Source: Ignelater luminosus (Eukaryota > Arthropoda > Insecta > Coleoptera > Elateridae). From it: a DNA stretch of 64,000 nt. The stretch's first letter is position 1. Every line of letters starts with the position of its first letter. A model generated the notes under the pieces. It was not told where the DNA came from and did not search any database. It saw only the letters and a program-made list of their open reading frames with translations. Shown here in pieces: positions 36,339-49,229 of the stretch. Position numbers and translations under genes: made by a program. The DNA lies in NCBI GenBank assembly GCA_011009095.1, contig VTPC01002345.1:293740-357739 (forward strand), written 5' to 3'.

Positions 36339-39300
36339 CTGAAAAAAAGAAGAAATTTTGTTAGAATCGAGAGTCAAATTGTTGAATAAACAATTTTTAT
36401 TATTTGTGCTGAGTAATTTAGAAATGCCAATAATTTACACAACAGATTTTTTATTATTATTTAATATTATGGTACAGTCTCTAAGAAATGACTGGTCTAG
36501 ATACACAACATCAACACAGAAAAACCAATATCAATGCAATAGTCATCTCTCATTTGCAATTCTAACTTAAACAATATTCACTTAAAAACTCCTGATGAAT
36601 AGATATCCTTTTGTGTTGGTTGTGCCCTTTGTTGCTATTATTTACGAAGTGTCCTTAGAAGACAACTAAGGGATCACTAAATATAATAACAAAGTTGGAA
36701 AATGCAGTTTCAAGTAAATTTGAATGCTAATCAACATACGTTTCGTTAGTCATGTAATGAAACTTTCCTTCAAAATCAGTTAACAGAATCCACATACAAA
36801 TCTCCTCAATTCAAAGGTTGGGATACGGAAAGAGAAGGGACAATTTGGTCATCTTCGATATCTACATTCAGTCTCGCAAACTTGTTACCTTCACGGTTGT
36901 TTTCTTGGGATGTTTGGCTTTTGAGTAAAATCAGATTGTTCTAATATCTTTCAGTTCAATATTCAATGGTAAAATTCCAATTTCTGATATCTTCGAGACA
37001 TTTTAGAATCAAATCTTCCTATCAATTAATAAATATTGTCGGTAGCTACCTGTTAATGAAGTTAGGAACTATACTTTAGTCAAATTCCATCCATGCTGTT
37101 CAAGTACCTTCATAGCGCTGGAAGTGATACAATAGAAGAAGGATCCATAGAAAAAAGATCACTGATATCTGTCTTTTTCCGGTCAGTTATTACTGAATGT
37201 TTGTTTCTGACTGAGCTGAGCATTCTCTCCAGGCATTTAAAGGGTATTTAATCATCTTTCTTACCTTTATCTTTATACTACTTAATAACGTATAGTTGCT
37301 CAAAGAAAATTTCTCCAAGTGCGTTTTGGAAATAAACATTTGTACTTTTTACTTGTAGTAACATTCAGTGTCATCATTGCTGATTACAACTCTTTATCAC
37401 AATCGACATTTACTTATAATTTGACAGAGATGGAGACTGAAAGTGAAAAGAAAAATTCTAGTACTTATACCGCATTCTATGGTTGCAAAACTATGTAAAA
37501 GGGGCAAATCGAAGTTTACAAAACTGAAATATATAGCCATGGTGATTCTATTACTAAAATGAGACTAAAATGGGACGTCCGAAGAGTCCGACTGACTAGT
37601 CACTAAAAAGTAATATCCTGAAGACCAACAGGATATGGACAAAAAGTACGGTACATCGGAAAGTACGAATAAAGAAGACTGTAAAGACATACAAGAAGTG
37701 TAAGCTGTGGAAGAGAACGGGACTGTTCAGGAGGACGTCGTCGTCATGGACGATGATTTATAGGTATAAAAAAATTTATTCTTCCACTCTGGTTAGCCCC
37801 CAGTGCTACACTGTAAAATCTGATGAGATATTGCAAAGTTCTGTCTTTGCAATCTCTATAGAGTAATTTGAGAGAAAATCTAGTGTGGTAGACAATCTGC
37901 CGATGCGGCTTGAGGAGTCTCGTGTCACTTATTCAAAAACATACCATAGCTGCGTTGTATAGGCAGGACTCAGTTCGCCACAACGAAAGAGACACCTTGT
38001 AGTTCATGGAAGATAATGGCATCACATTCTTTGCATCAAGGCCGTAGCTAGGAGAGGGATTCAAACATCTCCCGAAATTCTAGCTAATTGTTTGAATAAT
38101 TGTATTATTAGTTACAATGTTTTCTTTATTGTGCTCAGGAAAACCCCCATGAGCGCTCGTGAAAATTTTCTCCTCCCCCATCCGAAATTCCATCCATCTT
38201 GCTTCGTACCGTCAATCACCTCAAAATTGAGTCTAATTGAGAGATAAATCAAACACATTTGTCCAAAGATGGTCGATGTGTAAAAACCACGAACGAGTTT
38301 AAGAAACTATACTTCACGGGTCAGGAAAAAACTTGGAGCTCAACTTGTACACGAACTGATAGGAGGCATCAAAGCTCTAAGTGTGGAACCACACATAAAC
38401 GTGAAGATTCGACAGTTTCAGCAAAGAGCACTAATTCACCAATCTCATGTTATTTCAGTACCAGTTAAATTGAAAAAGATGTTAAGGCTTTTTCGAAAAT
38501 ATTGCTTGGCTTTACAATACATTTCGAAAGACACAATGTCGAAAGAATGACTCATTGTTAATTGTCTTGGAAAATCCAGCTGCTTTTCTTTACATTCTTT
38601 GACGCAATATCCAATAATGAAAAAGTAGATCATCAGAAGCCGTTAGTCTAGTTTTTTTATAAAAATATCTACGATATTTAAGGTAAGTATCATTTCTTAC
38701 TGAAATGCCTGGATGGGCATTTAGTTTTTGAATTTCTATATATGAATAGCAAGATTGAAAAAAGAATGCTTTTAGAAAAATAACAAACGTATAAACATTT
38801 TAATTCCATTACTGAAACAATCAACAGCTTCATTCCAAAAAAATTCTTTTATAAAATTTTATGAAACTCATTTTGTGCTAATATCTGATATTACAGCATA
38901 AACGACTGTTAAATATTTTAAATATTTACTTTACTGAAATATAATAAAACAAGAAGACCGTCCCACAAAAACATTTACATTTTAAAAGCATTAATAAACG
39001 TTTAAAATAACTATCAACCCACGGCTAACCAGTCAGTATTTTCTAAGGGTATTAAATACAATACATACTTACCTAATAGAAAATCGAATGTAGGACACGC
39101 ATCGATAAACGATTTCGATAAATCGAAACGGTAGCATTTGAAATTGACGCCTGCATTTTTAAACAATTTATAGCGCCATTCACTTCAGGCACGCTTTTAA
39201 AATTTAAAACTTGTGTTAGCACGACTGAATTGAATATTAATTTAACTAATTAAAATTTCAAATTCGTTAGCTGACGTTTTTCGTATGTGAAATATGTAGT

Positions 39301-41601
39301 ACTGACTTCATTATCATTACAATTATTAGTATTTTTAGTCAGGTACAGGTACGACGTAAAAATTACATATTGAAAGGTATAGAAACGTCTTGAATTAAAA
39401 TCTTGTAAAGCACCGTTTCATTTTATTTATTTACTTATTGTTAGTTGCAATAGCAATGCTATGAAGAAATTTATCAAAATCAGTCAAAATATAATCTTTG
39501 AGTTCACTCTGAGTAATCATATTTTGGTCATTTACGGTTCGGTTCTTTATATTTGTTAAACGCATCCTTGAGAATTTATATTATTGCAAAAAGTCCACAG
39601 TTTTGACTTTTGTTGTTTTTAAATTTGGAAAAGGTTTAGTTTTTGACTTTCAAGCGAGTTCTTCCCCAGAAATCAACATGGCTCTATTTTAAAATTCTCC
39701 ATTTCATATTTCTGATCCTTCCTTGTAGAATAACTAACAGAACAAAAAACCATGTATGACAGCGAAGCAACTTTTTGCTCAAAAAATCTTTTCAGGTTAG
39801 TCCAAATGTTGAATAAAACCAAATAAAATTTTGTTTTAGCCTTCAGTAAAAACCAAATTTAGTGTTTTTCTAAGTGCTAGTCTTGTCTATTGGCTTGGGA
39901 AGGCTGGCATTGAATATATTTCGCATTTGTGCAAAACTAACGAATGTATAAATTATAAGCAATCTTATTATTACGCCTTATTGAGGCCTATTAAAAAATA
40001 AGTAACACTGATTTTTGGTTTGCCTTACTGTTTTGTAATCGCACTTCTAATGCAATCTCCATTTGCTACTCCAAAGCGGCAAGCTAATTTTGAGGCTTGA
40101 TCTTCAGTTCTAGACAATTTCCCAGTATAGGTAATAATATTTAACTCAGATGTAATTATTGACTAAGAGTTGTCAAGGCCCACGACTACTATAGTCTACC
40201 CTCACTGAGATTAGAAACTGTACTCGCTTTACCCAAAGTAATGCTTAAGTTGCAAATATGAGCTGCTTTTGGAGCAACTAATAATTGGATTCATCTGGTT
40301 TTCAAAACTTGAAATTAATCTAAACCCATGTAAGTACGCTAGAAAAGATACAAAGCAAAATTTTTAAAGATGTTTCGAGCAAATTCTTTCAAGGAAATTC
40401 TTCTACAAGAAGAACAACAAAATCTATTCTTTCTGGAATCGTAGTCGTCATCATAGTCGGTTTATTGCTATCAGCAACAACAAGTACAACATCACGTATT
40501 GTTAGTTCTCCAGATGATAGACCATGACCACATACATCAATTGAAAACGTATTTTCTACTTTTCTAACTTTTGAGCCTTCTGATTTCAGTAAGTTTTATT
40601 CTGACATATTTTGAACAGTAAAATACAATTTAACTCTTCTTTCATTTCTGGAACTATCTGCACATCAGGATACGGTTATGACAAGTGCTGGGGTGTCTGC
40701 AATTTTTTTATTTTGTGATTTCTTAAATATTTTGTTCTATGCAGTTTATGACAACGCTCTCGATTCTTTTCAACAAGTATTCTGGTTTTAAATCTTGAAA
40801 AATCTCTTCAAGATAACATTTCCAGGCAATATTTATCCCGATGTGCTTACTGTAAGTCAAAAATAACTGTTGGAAATTCGTTTCAAATATAGCCTATGAA
40901 AACTTGATCATAATATAATCTGCAGAACATCGAACTTTTGAATTCAGAAAATCTTGCTTTATAAACTATTAATTTATAAAGTAAACAAGGTATTTATTGA
41001 ATAATGGTAAATGTATAGCGTTGTAATTATTTTGATTGATTGATTTTTATTGACAAGATAATCTTTGTTGTTTATTCAATTTACTTAAAACACGGAATTA
41101 ATTGAGTATAACTGAGTATTTAAAGAACTCAGTTTAGTTTTTAAAGACTTGTTTGAAAACTTAAAATGATGTTTTAAGAATTACGATGTTAATTTAACAT
41201 TTCGAAGGTTCTAAAACCTGTCCTTCAATTAACTTTAATTGACTACAATTTATACCTTGTAAAATTGGACTACATCGTTTTATTTGTATCCATATGTCGT
41301 CTTAACTATGTAAGAAATTGCGACAGATGTTTTTAATTAGAACTCGAGAACCTACCGTCATTAAATCTTTACCCTCCTCTGTCGATGTAAGGGCTATAAG
41401 GGCGTGTTGACAAACTTCGGGACAATATGTGGGTTCAGGACCTTGAAGCACCGCTGAACATCCAACCATATAATTTTGTAGAGCCATGCCACATCCGACT
41501 CGGTATGCGCATTTAAGACGGGCTTCTTCACATGATGCCGGGCCACGAAACTCCGCTGCTGCACCCACTATCGCCGTCACTGACATCATGACCCACCACA
41601 T
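35847..41601 (-). CDS. GAS1/GDNF-receptor-alpha-like Cys-rich GPI-anchored protein (two coding exons)
   Basis: The join of 41601-41356 and 36338-35847 gives 245 residues in phase 0. Residues 1 to about 16 (MWWVMMSVTAIVGAAA) are a signal peptide. Domain 1 (about 24-100) and domain 2 (about 116-193) are rich in regularly spaced Cys (CEEARLKCAYRVGCG, CPEVC, CQCSDDFC; CRVAQWICSADALC, CTHRC, CKCDGHEEYDC), the GDNF-receptor/GAS1 pattern. NET at 110-112 is an N-glycosylation site. The last 18 residues are hydrophobic, as in a GPI-anchor signal. Vertebrate GAS1 is a cell-surface co-receptor for Hedgehog, and the related receptors bind GDNF-type ligands; which role applies here is not shown. The start is the first ATG after an acceptor, two bases upstream of it, which implies a 5' untranslated exon further right. 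Confidence 0.86.
36339..41355 (-). other. Intron of the GAS1-like gene
   Basis: A 5017-bp phase-0 intron with GT-AG ends. It is AT-rich. Around 38035-38215 the sequence GGCCGTAGCTAGGAGAGGG, a CATCTCCCGAAATT piece and a later GAAAACCCCCATGAGCGCTC resemble an insect DNA-transposon/MITE of the 'GTAGCTAGGGGGG' type, now decayed. Next to it, 38250-38465 holds a stop-broken frame (RKKLGAQLVHELIGGIKAL) of unknown origin. No other gene is visible inside. Confidence 0.7.
41356..41601 (-). CDS. GAS1-like gene, first coding exon
   Basis: ATG at 41601-41599 follows an acceptor CAG (41606-41604) by two bases. The exon encodes the signal peptide and most of Cys-rich domain 1 and ends with ACG at 41358-41356, directly before a GTAGGT donor (41355-41350). 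Reading on through the donor gives 17 codons and a stop without family likeness, supporting the splice. The junction creates ...GKDLMT-CQCSDDFC. Confidence 0.87.
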
Positions 41602-41606
41602 GCCTG

Positions 41607-44600
41607 AAAACAAAAATTTCTTTACAAAATTTTGAAACTTTATATTGTAAGGAACAATTTAACTTGCAACTACAAAAACCATTTGTCCTTTACGTATATA
41701 AAATTGGGATTCATTTTACAATACATTGAAGAAAATATAAAGACCCATAATGTAGATGATAACTTATTCATGCTGACTCAGAAAGTTTTTGTCCTTTTGA
41801 GTCAAATTCAATTCAGTTTAGGCTTATTGCAATGTCCAATTAGACTAATGCAAGCATTGAAAGCTGGAGAGTTGCTGATATTGAATAAGGCTAAGGACAT
41901 ATTAAAACGCGATGGCACTGGTTCATAGGCAAATGAATTTCTTAGATACGTTAACTTTAGAAAGACTAGGAAAATATAATTCCATTAATAAACTACTAAT
42001 AGGTATAGGTAGTTAGAGCAATTAGCCTCCTATAAGAAGGTGAGTAACTGGTTTTTGTTATTTACAAATTTTACACTTAATAATGACTTGGTCCGCCCTT
42101 TCTGTTTTGACTACAATTAAATATAAAAAAAATTACAGTCTCGTTTCAATAACTAATAAATATAATTAAATCGGCTTAGCAAAGAAATTAATCATTCGTA
42201 TACATATGTCATTCTTATTGTGTTGCCCTTTTTATTTTGTACCAGTCACCACTAATAATTGTAAACAATTTCGGTTAAAAAAGAAATTCTAATGAAAATT
42301 TTCTTTAGATTATCAATCAAATTTATATAAAGAACACGACTAGGTTTTTCTATGCGTTTAATCGATTAAAGTTCCAATTAAATTTCCTGTCATAAATTTT
42401 ACTTAGAGGATTTGGAAGTTAATTGTGGTTCAATTAAGCGGCGCCCACACCCTTTTCAGTTATAGCAGTTGATACACAAAAAAAACTGCCTACGGTGGCA
42501 GAATAATCAACATTTAACAAACCGAACTGATTGTTGCCATATACTTGTAATTAAAGTTATTAACTGACACTAAACTATGAGACAATTAAATATCAATTAG
42601 CAGTTATCCTGAATTAATCCCTTTTTGTTAATTGTTTGCGATAAATTATAAACTCAATCAAATTTATGGGCTACTAATAATTTATAAAAATAAATATCGA
42701 TCCGTTATGTTGAAGCAATGTTAAATTAACTTACTTGATTAAGTTTTATTGTAAATATGTTACACTATGAACTGAAGTTTTTCACTTTCGTTGGAGAAAC
42801 GTTCCAGTGCAATTAATGAGGAGAATCTGTAGCAAATTGAGATTAGGTGTTAAATAAAACAACTAAAAGCATACGTGACCGTGAGCATGTTCGTGAACTT
42901 GCATAAGTGCAGTATAGTATACGCATTCATACCCTTATCTTCTAACATATACAAAAAAATATTTGCAATCTCATTGCATTTCCTACCTAACATTCCTCAA
43001 GTGGATATGTATCTTATATATAAGTTATGTAAGAAATGGGTTTGTAAATTTATCTAAATTTATTATTAAATAGCCTCTAAACTAAATTAATCCAATTTAA
43101 TATATTAAATTACCAATTATGTAATCATAAGAGTATTTTGTAACGATAATACAAAATAAAAGGAAACTGTATCACCGAACCGCCTATTATTAGGAGTATT
43201 TCTTAATAACATACGTGTACGCCTTTTTACGCAAATTTAACAGAGAAAGAAATTGTTAGTGCGTGCCAAATGGACAGAATACTCTGTGGAGCAAATCAGC
43301 CACCAACTTCTATTGCCTCGCATAGTTTTTGGTGCCCAACGTTTTAAGCAATTTCTAACCACCTTCGGAACCGTATTTGGCAATTATGACTCATAACTAA
43401 CAAATCTTGAATGAGTTCTTTGCTTTCAATTGGTTTTGATCTAAACACCATTGTAAGTTTAATTCTGGGCTCAGAATTTTGTCTCCTTTTCTCTTTACTA
43501 CTTTTGAGATCATGATTTCTACTACTTAGTTTTAAGAAACTCTCTTCATCTGTATATATCATATCATAAAAATTTTATCTGATATAAAACCCACAGAAAA
43601 TCTGCTAGTGACTGTGACAAGATAGTACTAAGATACTGAAGCAAATCAAGCGTCAAACCAAAGTCCAAACAAGTGCCTTGGGAGGTACCAAACTACCAAT
43701 ACAACCAAGTAAAATACATTTCTTTAAAGCATCCATTTAAAATACAATCTGCACTGCCCTCCACAACAAATCAATGTTGTCTGAGGAACACTCTATAGCA
43801 TTTGTATGTCGATCATGCAACTAGCCGTCTCAGACTACCCAAAAAACTCTGTTCTACATAAAATCACTTGTATTAAGCGATTCATTCTTTAAGCAGCTAT
43901 GTAAATCATCATCATCACTGCATAAAGTGCTCATACTTCATACAGTCCAAAACTCTTCGTTTTCTATCATTTCTCATCTCATCCATGCTTTTGCATTCAC
44001 AACACACGATCTCATTTTCAAACGTCATGTCAAAATATAGGATGTCTCTAAAATAAATGAAAATCTATACAGTAGATTCATGAGTCAAAAGTAAGTCCAG
44101 TGGTCGCTATAAACGTGTATCCTAAAATGCGTAACTTTCCTCACCCGTTGTTTATACGAACACCTAAACTAAGTTCTATAGAAAGAATACAAAAATTAAA
44201 TTTAGATTCCAAAACAGAATGAAGTACTTATCTCTCAAATGGAGTTGCATATTTGTTTGAATAATCTACATCACTGAAGGCGATAATCAAAGTAGATAAT
44301 TTACGGTTGTAATAAATCTGAGTTAGATCCGTAGATTCTAAAACAGTTACAGCAAGTTTCCAACATATCACCTATTGGTTGGTGGAAATTCACTAAATCG
44401 TATTCTTGGTACCAAAATTTCCGTTACTTTTAATAAACTATCGCAAAGAAATGCACGTTTTGTCTGAGACATATCTTTCGACGATCTTTGAGCGAAAACC
44501 AAACTTGTTCAGCTTTTGCTTGCGTCTTAGCATACTCGAATTTTAAAAAAGAATTTATTGTTCGAATTATTATTATTAGCCTGATAGATTTCACTCCTAG

Positions 44601-45349
44601 GCAAACACCTTTCACATCTTCAACTTCCTCTTACTTACTTTGTTAAATCTTTTGTTCATAGACCTTTTGTAGTTCTCATGATATGCGGGTCCATTTCCAT
44701 TTTTGGTAGATATATATGTCCTTCGCCTTCATTCGTTTTCTTATGTCTTTAATTTTGATTCGGTCTTTCATACGGAGTCTCAATATTCTCTTTTGATTTT
44801 ATTTTGAATTGTTAGTAAATTTCTTTCTGTAATATCTTTGTCACTGAGCATGTTTGGTATCCGTAGCATAAGCGTTTTGAAAACTTTATTCCTTAGATTG
44901 AGCGAAATATCTTTGTTCAGTAAAATTGTGCTCGGCAACCATGTTTCTCCCGGCTAAGTTTATTCGTTTCATTATTTCTTTGTAGTTATTGTTTGGTACA
45001 GTGATTTTGATTACTGTTCAAATGAATACTTTTGATTAATTTTGATATTTTGCTGTAATCATTGATGATAATAAGATTCATGTCCATTTCAATAAACACA
45101 GTTTTGTTATTTGAAAAAATTAATTTTGTCAATAATTTTACCACTTTCTGCATTAAATCAATGCATAATTTGTTTTAGAAAATAGAGCGTAGAGTTGCTT
45201 CAGCAAAATATTTTTGTTAAACCCTCCATTAGTCTTGTGAGCACTATGTACAATAATACAAAAAATATTTATGATAGGTGTCGGCAAAATCTTTTCCTAC
45301 TGTAAATGTTCCAGTTTTATTTGTATGTAAATCATCATACGAAACTTAC
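41607..45349 (-). other. Putative 5' intron of the GAS1-like gene
   Basis: If the CpG-rich block to the right is the first exon, this is its intron: donor GTAAGT at 45349-45344, acceptor CAG at 41606-41604. The part 42330-42730 has features of regulatory DNA (GGTTCAATTAAGCGG, CCCACACCC, ATTTATGGGC), but this is only suggestive. A LINE relic sits at 44.6-45.0 kb. At 43330-43342 the plus strand reads TGGTGCCCAACGT, like a retroelement primer-binding site, with no other support. Confidence 0.4.
44620..45000 (-). pseudogene. LINE relic, C-terminal part of an endonuclease/reverse transcriptase
   Basis: On the minus strand the broken frames give EIMKRINLAGRN, ILLNKDISLNLRNKVF and KDRIKIKDIRKRMKAKDI followed by QKWKW. 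These correspond, in order, to the post-RT region of insect RTE-like LINEs (EINRRI..., NLRxKVFxxxVLPxxTYG, LRDRIRNEEIRRRTKxxDI, LKWQWAGH). Stops and frame changes are frequent. No 3' tail or target duplication was identified. It lies inside the putative first intron of the GAS1-like gene. Confidence 0.62.
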
Positions 45350-45980
45350 AAGCATTATCTTCTATTGCCACAATATTTCCCGACCTCAGAACAGATCCGT
45401 CGCGCTCGCGCAATTTGCTGACTACACCGCGTTTTGGGCAACATCGCCCACTTCTGCCACCTCGCCGCTTCCAGGAATCCGTCGCGCGTCTGCGGTGGAG
45501 AATCAGACCCTATCTCAGCAAGACCCAAGTGATCTGTTTCAAATACCCGAACCTGTGCACGAAACTGAGCCTCTCGAATAACAACGTTTGCTTTTTCAAA
45601 AACCCCATTCTTGGAACTAACAAGTCAAGCGATTCTTACGCGGCGGCATCCGCGCCCAGACTCGTAAAATCGCTTCGCAGGAGAGAAAGGGCCGTGTCTT
45701 GAGAGTCACTTCAACTGGATCACAGCGATAGACGTCAAACTTGACTCCCTGCGTGGCGGCTTTGTGAAGAGCAGCGACGGTGAAGCTGACGGAGAACAGA
45801 GGACCGGACCGACGGCGGAGCCAACCCGTTCAACCTCCACACTTCTCTTCGGACCGACCAGACTCAGACATGATGCGGGGAGTTGAGTCGAAACTTTGCT
45901 ATCAAACCCGCCAAATCCTATCCTTGACCACGTGCAGAGTTCGTCTTCAAAATTACAAAATTCTATTTTGACCGAAAAGG
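45350..45980 (-). promoter_or_regulatory. CpG-rich block, candidate promoter and 5' untranslated exon of the GAS1-like gene
   Basis: Close to 50 CpGs in 600 bp, in sharp contrast to the flanks. On the minus strand the left edge ends with a GTAAGT donor (45349-45344) that could splice to the acceptor two bases before the GAS1-like start codon. In that join the upstream frame stays open for about 50 codons back to a TAG but holds no ATG, so the exon would be untranslated. Two overlapping plus-strand ORFs (45306-45581 and 45415-45702) have no recognisable domain and are probably by-products of high G+C. Strand and linkage are inference. Confidence 0.45.
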
Positions 45981-45984
45981 CACA

Positions 45985-47335
45985 TGCCTGCAGTGGCCTC
46001 TGCTGTTTCGCAGCAGCAGGAACGATAATGATTTGATCTTACAGAATTATGGTAAGACCAAATAATAATTTTTATTAATAAGATTACAGTTTCAGAACTT
46101 CCCAAACTTTCAAAAAGTTTGCAGTTTCTACATTTTTCTCTATATTGTTCTTGGCAAAAAGGCCAAGAATTATTAGAAATTCAGAATGAACCTTTAATGA
46201 GTTTAGTTAAAAGAAAATGATGTGTTAGATACATTCGGTTGTAATAAAACGAGAAATTTTTCAAAGAGAACAAATATTTTGCATTGCTGATAGAGATAAC
46301 AGCAGAGCAATACAATATATGTTATTTGTTATTTCAAACACTGTTTTGTTTTTTCCAACAAAATGTTTTGTTGAATGAATAAATGATACCCCAATAAAGT
46401 ATTGTGTTGCGACAATTTCATCTTTTGATTATTTATTTAATAAATATTTTTTGGTTTTACAGAATACTATTTGATTCTATTGAATATTTTATTGAAAAGC
46501 TAAGACAAATTTTTATTCAGTAAAACAAAATATTTGCTTGTGGATATATGGCACTTTTTTTCATCGAGTCAAATAAATTTTGATTGAATTAATCAATTTT
46601 TTTTTAGCGTGGCAGACAATAAGGTTGCTAACGCACTGTCAATTAGAAGACTTGGATCTTGTGATAACTATCAAACATTTAATTCACAATGTTAAATAGT
46701 GATGCACCGTAATTCGGTAGTTCTCTGGTATTCACGGTATCGGATTTCAGAGTATGAAGTAACCATATTGTTTTAGAACTGTGCATTTACACCTCTCCTT
46801 TCAAAATTACTATTAGTTTTTCTGGTACAAAATGAAAATTGTCAAGGTTTGATGTCTAATTATGAAATACTCTGTATTTACAGAATTCCAATAACAAGTT
46901 ATAATGTAACGGGCAATAATAAAAATATTAATCATCTTTAAGATTAAAACTTTTTAAACGAATAATGTAAAATAATACTGCCTATTGTTTATGTATTAAG
47001 AAGTGATTGTTCCATTTAATAAAATTTACAATGTTTATGGTATGATTATCACAATGCAATAATTAATAAGGTTATTAATAGACCACCACGATTTAGTCAA
47101 TAATCTAACACAGAAATTGTTTCATCAGAAATAATGTAACTATAAAATAAGACAATAAAATTAAAAACATACCGAATAAAGTAATAAGAATAAATATTTC
47201 TATTCAAGTATTCAAGAATAGTATTTACTTTAACTGAAACGCTTCACATGAAGTATATCCAAGAACTGAGTAGACGGAAGTAAAACTGATCGTTAAATCT
47301 CAGTTTTAAACAAAGCGACCTTTAATTGCAGGCAA
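45985..47335. other. AT-rich stretch, no gene
   Basis: Very AT-rich with an imperfect hairpin (CAACAAAATGTTTTGTTG) near 46355-46372. No ORF of note and no recognised repeat family. Confidence 0.45.
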
Positions 47336-47339
47336 TAGA

Positions 47340-47720
47340 GTATTGTAAATAAGGCAATTATTCTAGCGGGCGTTAAACCCCGTAAAACAATTAAAGTGAA
47401 AATTATATTGATCGAAATCAATTCGCTCGTTATCTGTAGCGCGTAAATTGCGTGTCGCCATATAAATTTCTATCCGTGTACGCAACGTAATCGGTTAAAT
47501 TACACACTGACCTACCTACCTGTCAAATGGGCGACTTCAACGAGAAAATGATGAATTACAGGAATAATCTGCGATAAAGTAAATTGCGAATATTTTAACG
47601 TTTTCTGTTAATTAACTTTACGCTCGTTGGTCGGTTATCTTATAGGCAAAATTACTTAATTACCGGCGAGCAATGGATGGATACATCGTAACGCGGATTT
47701 ATCTTATATGTAAATGAACT
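47340..47720. promoter_or_regulatory. Candidate cis-regulatory module
   Basis: About 27 CpGs in 380 bp, no ORF and no repeat likeness, but many homeodomain-type cores (TAATCGGTTAAATTA, GTTAATTAAC, CTTAATTACC). It lies about 1.4 kb upstream of the candidate GAS1-like promoter block. Such composition is common in conserved insect non-coding elements; function here is an inference from composition and position. Confidence 0.28.
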
Positions 47721-47724
47721 CATT

Positions 47725-49220
47725 TATTTAAACTAAAAAAGAAGAACTATTAAACGTACACATACTACAAGTAATTAAAATTTAATGATGCCAAGGATGA
47801 ATTTATGAGTGTCAGTTACCGCAAATAAATAATATCGTTTTTATAGCGACATTTCAGTCTAATTTAATAACCATTTTGAAGATAGTCTAGCTTAAACTAT
47901 CTGTCTGGTAGGATATTGTGCATAAAATGTCATTCTTAGATATATGATCAATAAAACTTGAAATAGAAATAGCAACATAAAAATAAATAAATCACTCCGT
48001 AAATGAAGCACTTCAATAAAATACCTGAATTACTTTCAATTTATAAAGAAAAAGAAGATGCATTAATCATTAATGGAACAAAGGTAGATAAGTATGTATC
48101 TATACCTCGAACTAGATTGAGTTCAATGAACAGATGAAACAGTAAATGTATTACGTTTAGGTTTTTAATTTCTTTCTAGATACAGACAAGAATCAATTGC
48201 TACAAATTGTCGCTAGTTTGTCTATTAACCAACTAAATCAATCATAATTATTCTAATAATACCCAGAATAGCATAATGTATAAGTTAGAATAGATAGAAA
48301 GTATAATAATGCAATATCTTATTGTGTACAAGGTGGCTGGCTGATTTTTACCGAGTCAAAGTTTTTACCAAAATTGCAGGACTTCAGAGAAGTTCATTTT
48401 ATTCAAAAACAGTGCATTCTATAAAAATTAACATAGCACTCTACCGCTAAATTAGCTAGATTTAAATAGATTTCAGAAAAATGGTAGATGTCTTTCTTCC
48501 TAGTAGCGTATAACATAATTACCGTTTCAATCACAGTCCATCATCACAATAGGGATGTAATGTCCATTTAATCATTATTCATACTTAAAGTAGAAGGTGA
48601 TTGTCCAGCAATTGGGTACTGATAAGGTATAGTATGTAATATGAAAAGTATGTAAGATGACTTATGTTAATATAATTCGCAACAAAAATAAAAACATTTA
48701 GCTAGTGGCGGGATCGACACTTTTGAAGATCTGAAACTTACATTCCTGGGGTTCCTTTAATACACAAAGTTGCGAAGTCTCTAATAAAATATCTATAAAA
48801 TTATAAATATAAAGTTCCAAAGGTTCTTTTACATATGGGACTAAAAAGATTATTTTTAAAATTAATCTTATTACTGAAAGGTTAGAGAGGTTTTGACGCG
48901 AGACTCTCTAGAATCGATCAGTAAGCCAAGAGTTTTCTTAAACTCGAAGTTCTACATAGACCTAGAACTTGCAAGACCCTGAAGAGCAACAAAAATATAA
49001 ACAACAACATAAGAAATCAAGAACTTACCAAAACCTATAAGTTCACAAAAATTCAAGACTCGCAAACACTTAAATGCTTATAAACTTTAGAGTCTCAAAA
49101 AAGTTTCGCAAAGATACAGGTTCACTAAGAAACACGAAAATCTAGATGAACATACATCTAGTCAAAATCCACCGCTGCGAATGTAAAGATAAATGGTAAA
49201 ATACAAATTTACAAATTAAA
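47725..49220. other. AT-rich stretch, no gene recognised
   Basis: No significant ORF. At 48328-48350 a TACAAGGTGGCTGGCTG string resembles the end of an insect Tc1/mariner-like MITE, without a partner. The segment 48.7-49.2 kb may belong to the degraded repeat that leads into the LINE relic on its right. Confidence 0.4.
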
Positions 49221-49229
49221 TTAGGATAG

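Noticed and set aside
36110-36364. 84-codon plus-strand ORF
   Set aside because: Antisense of the GAS1-like last coding exon.
36339-36377. In-frame extension MTLDSNKISSFFQ upstream of the last GAS1-like exon
   Set aside because: It lies within the polypyrimidine tract and acceptor of the intron; splicing at 36338 restores the family's CQC motif.
45306-45702. Two overlapping plus-strand ORFs in the CpG block
   Set aside because: High G+C lowers stop frequency; no domain, and the opposite strand offers a better leader-exon reading.
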